Source: an uncultured Clostridia bacterium
GTDB taxonomy: Bacteria > Bacillota > Clostridia > Monoglobales > Monoglobaceae
Assembly (NCBI GenBank): GCA_945878965.1
Contig: CAMCUJ010000088.1
Coordinates: forward strand, 1 to 6,305
DNA: 6,305 bases
Reading direction: 5' to 3'
The first letter of the stretch is position 1. Every line of letters starts with the position of its first letter. The notes beneath the pieces were generated by a model. That model searched no databases and was not told the DNA's origin. It saw only the letters and a list, made by a program, of their open reading frames with translations. The translations under genes and the position numbers were made by a program. Shown here in pieces: positions 5,454 through 6,305 of the stretch.

Positions 5454-5951
5454 ATGATAAATAAAGTTATTTTAATGGGAAGACTTACGCGTGATCCGGA
5501 GCTCAGACATACAGGCTCGGGGACGCCGGTTGCAAGCTTTACTGTTGCCGTTGATGACGGATACGGCGATAATAAAACCACCAGCTTTATAAATTGTGTT
5601 GCATGGAGTAAACAGGCGGAATTTGTTTCCAACTATTTTACAAAAGGCAGGATGATAATTGTTATAGGAAGAATTCAGACCAGAACTTGGGAAGGACAGG
5701 ACGGTAAAAAGAATTATGTTACCGAGGTTGTTGCAAGTGAGGTAAGCTTTGGAGAAACAAAGAAAAGCTTTGAAAGCGGCGGTGGCTATGTTCAGCAGTC
5801 TGCACCGCAGAATTCGCAGTATGGCGGCAGTTATCAGCAGATGAGTCAGCCTGTGCAAAATAATAACTCTTACAGTATGCCTCCTATGCCAAGTGCGGCA
5901 GAGGACAGCTTCGCAATAGTGGATGACACGGACGACGATTTGCCGTTCTGA
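5454..5951 (+). CDS. ssb: Single-stranded DNA-binding protein
   Basis: A 165-residue SSB. The OB-fold covers about residues 1-104, with MINKVILMGRLTRDPELR (1-18), the core INCVAWSKQAEFV (46-58) and GRIQTRTWEGQDGKKNY (72-88). A Gly/Gln/Ser/Asn-rich flexible linker follows (about 108-145). The protein ends in the acidic tip DDTDDDLPF, which recruits replication and repair partners in this family. It acts as a tetramer on single-stranded DNA during replication, recombination and repair. ATG at 5454 follows AGGAAG by 5 nt, a weaker and closer site than those of the two ribosomal genes, which could lower its translation relative to them. The placement between rpsF and rpsR is the classical Firmicutes arrangement. 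Confidence 0.97.
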   Translation: MINKVILMGRLTRDPELRHTGSGTPVASFTVAVDDGYGDNKTTSFINCVAWSKQAEFVSNYFTKGRMIIVIGRIQTRTWEGQDGKKNYVTEVVASEVSFGETKKSFESGGGYVQQSAPQNSQYGGSYQQMSQPVQNNNSYSMPPMPSAAEDSFAIVDDTDDDLPF

Positions 5952-5983
5952 TTGTGAATTTTGCAGGATAGGAGGATTAAAAA

Positions 5984-6226
5984 ATGGCTGAAAGAAATGA
6001 TAAGTCAAGAGGCAGAAGAACAAAGAGAAAAGCTTGTGCTTTCTGCGTTGATAAGGTAGATTATATAGATTATAAGGATGTAGCAAAGCTAAGAAGATAT
6101 ATAACAGAAAGAGCTAAGATTCTTCCTAGAAGAATCAGCGGTTGCTGTGCAAAGCATCAGAGACAGCTTACAGTTGCTATTAAGAGAGCAAGATACATTG
6201 CTTTACTTCCTTATACAGCTGACTAA
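5984..6226 (+). CDS. rpsR: 30S ribosomal protein S18, cysteine-containing form
   Basis: An 80-residue S18 with the typical [23 protein letters not shown] (28-50) and [13 protein letters not shown] (65-77) segments. It pairs with S6 on the 30S platform. It carries CAFC (Cys18, Cys21) and GCCAKH (Cys54, Cys55, His58), the ligand set of the zinc-binding (C+) form of S18; the B. subtilis protein lacks these residues. The start is set by GGAGG at 5971-5975, 8 nt upstream. It is the last gene of the operon, 32 bp after ssb, followed by a terminator. Confidence 0.97.
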   Translation: MAERNDKSRGRRTKRKACAFCVDKVDYIDYKDVAKLRRYITERAKILPRRISGCCAKHQRQLTVAIKRARYIALLPYTAD

Positions 6227-6252
6227 TATTATATTGGTTTAAATTTTGAATT

Positions 6253-6294
6253 AAGGCGGTTTGTTTAATCTTGGATTTTACAGACCGCTTTTAT
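6253..6294 (+). terminator. Intrinsic terminator of rpsF-ssb-rpsR
   Basis: An approximately 11-12 bp stem pairs 6253-6263 (AAGGCGGTTTG) with 6281-6291 (CAGACCGCTTT), with two G-U pairs and a loop of about 15 bases. It ends in a short TTTT run (6289-6292). It begins 26 bases after the rpsR stop and probably ends the operon. Confidence 0.75.
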
Positions 6295-6305
6295 GTTACT
6301 TATAA

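Noticed and set aside
5472..6086. A 204-codon open frame on the minus strand opposite ssb and rpsR
   Set aside because: It lies antisense to two certain genes, has no family motif, and its composition (His, Leu, Arg, Cys-rich) is that of a complement shadow.

Overview
The window looks like chromosome from a low-GC, endospore-forming member of the Clostridia. The support is the AT-rich intergenic DNA, strong Shine-Dalgarno sequences, a spoIID gene, the rpsF-ssb-rpsR operon, and clostridial-type families (CpXC protein, cytidylate-kinase-like protein). I cannot name a genus from sequence alone. No rRNA, tRNA, CRISPR array, transposase or phage gene is visible.

Layout. Positions 1-45 hold the last codons of an upstream + strand gene, followed by a hairpin terminator (64-104). 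Positions 122-230 hold three tandem, almost abutting hairpins of unknown origin. A small single-domain rhodanese (263-574, +) follows and ends at a hairpin shared with the convergent antiporter gene. Four minus-strand genes occupy 659-4922: a CPA2-type cation/proton antiporter, a CpXC-domain protein, a cytidylate-kinase-like protein and the sporulation lytic transglycosylase SpoIID. Most of them appear to be separate transcription units with their own promoters; three terminator hairpins lie between or beyond them. From 4992 onward the + strand carries the ribosomal/replication operon rpsF-ssb-rpsR, which ends in a terminator at 6253-6294.

Regulation. The rpsF promoter (TTGACA-17-TATAAT) and a candidate sporulation sigma-E promoter for spoIID (GCATATT-13-CATATATT) lie back to back with abutting -35 elements, so a housekeeping operon and a mother-cell gene diverge from one compact region. 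The CpXC gene also has a perfect-consensus sigma-A promoter. The antiporter has a sigma-A promoter with an extended -10 and a leader of about 128 nt. The rpsF leader contains two hairpins and a possible six-codon leader peptide.

The coding content is mostly ordinary core genome. The parts most worth a second look are the triple hairpin at 122-230, the rpsF leader, the divergent sigma-A/sigma-E region, and a family resemblance between two terminators near the left end.
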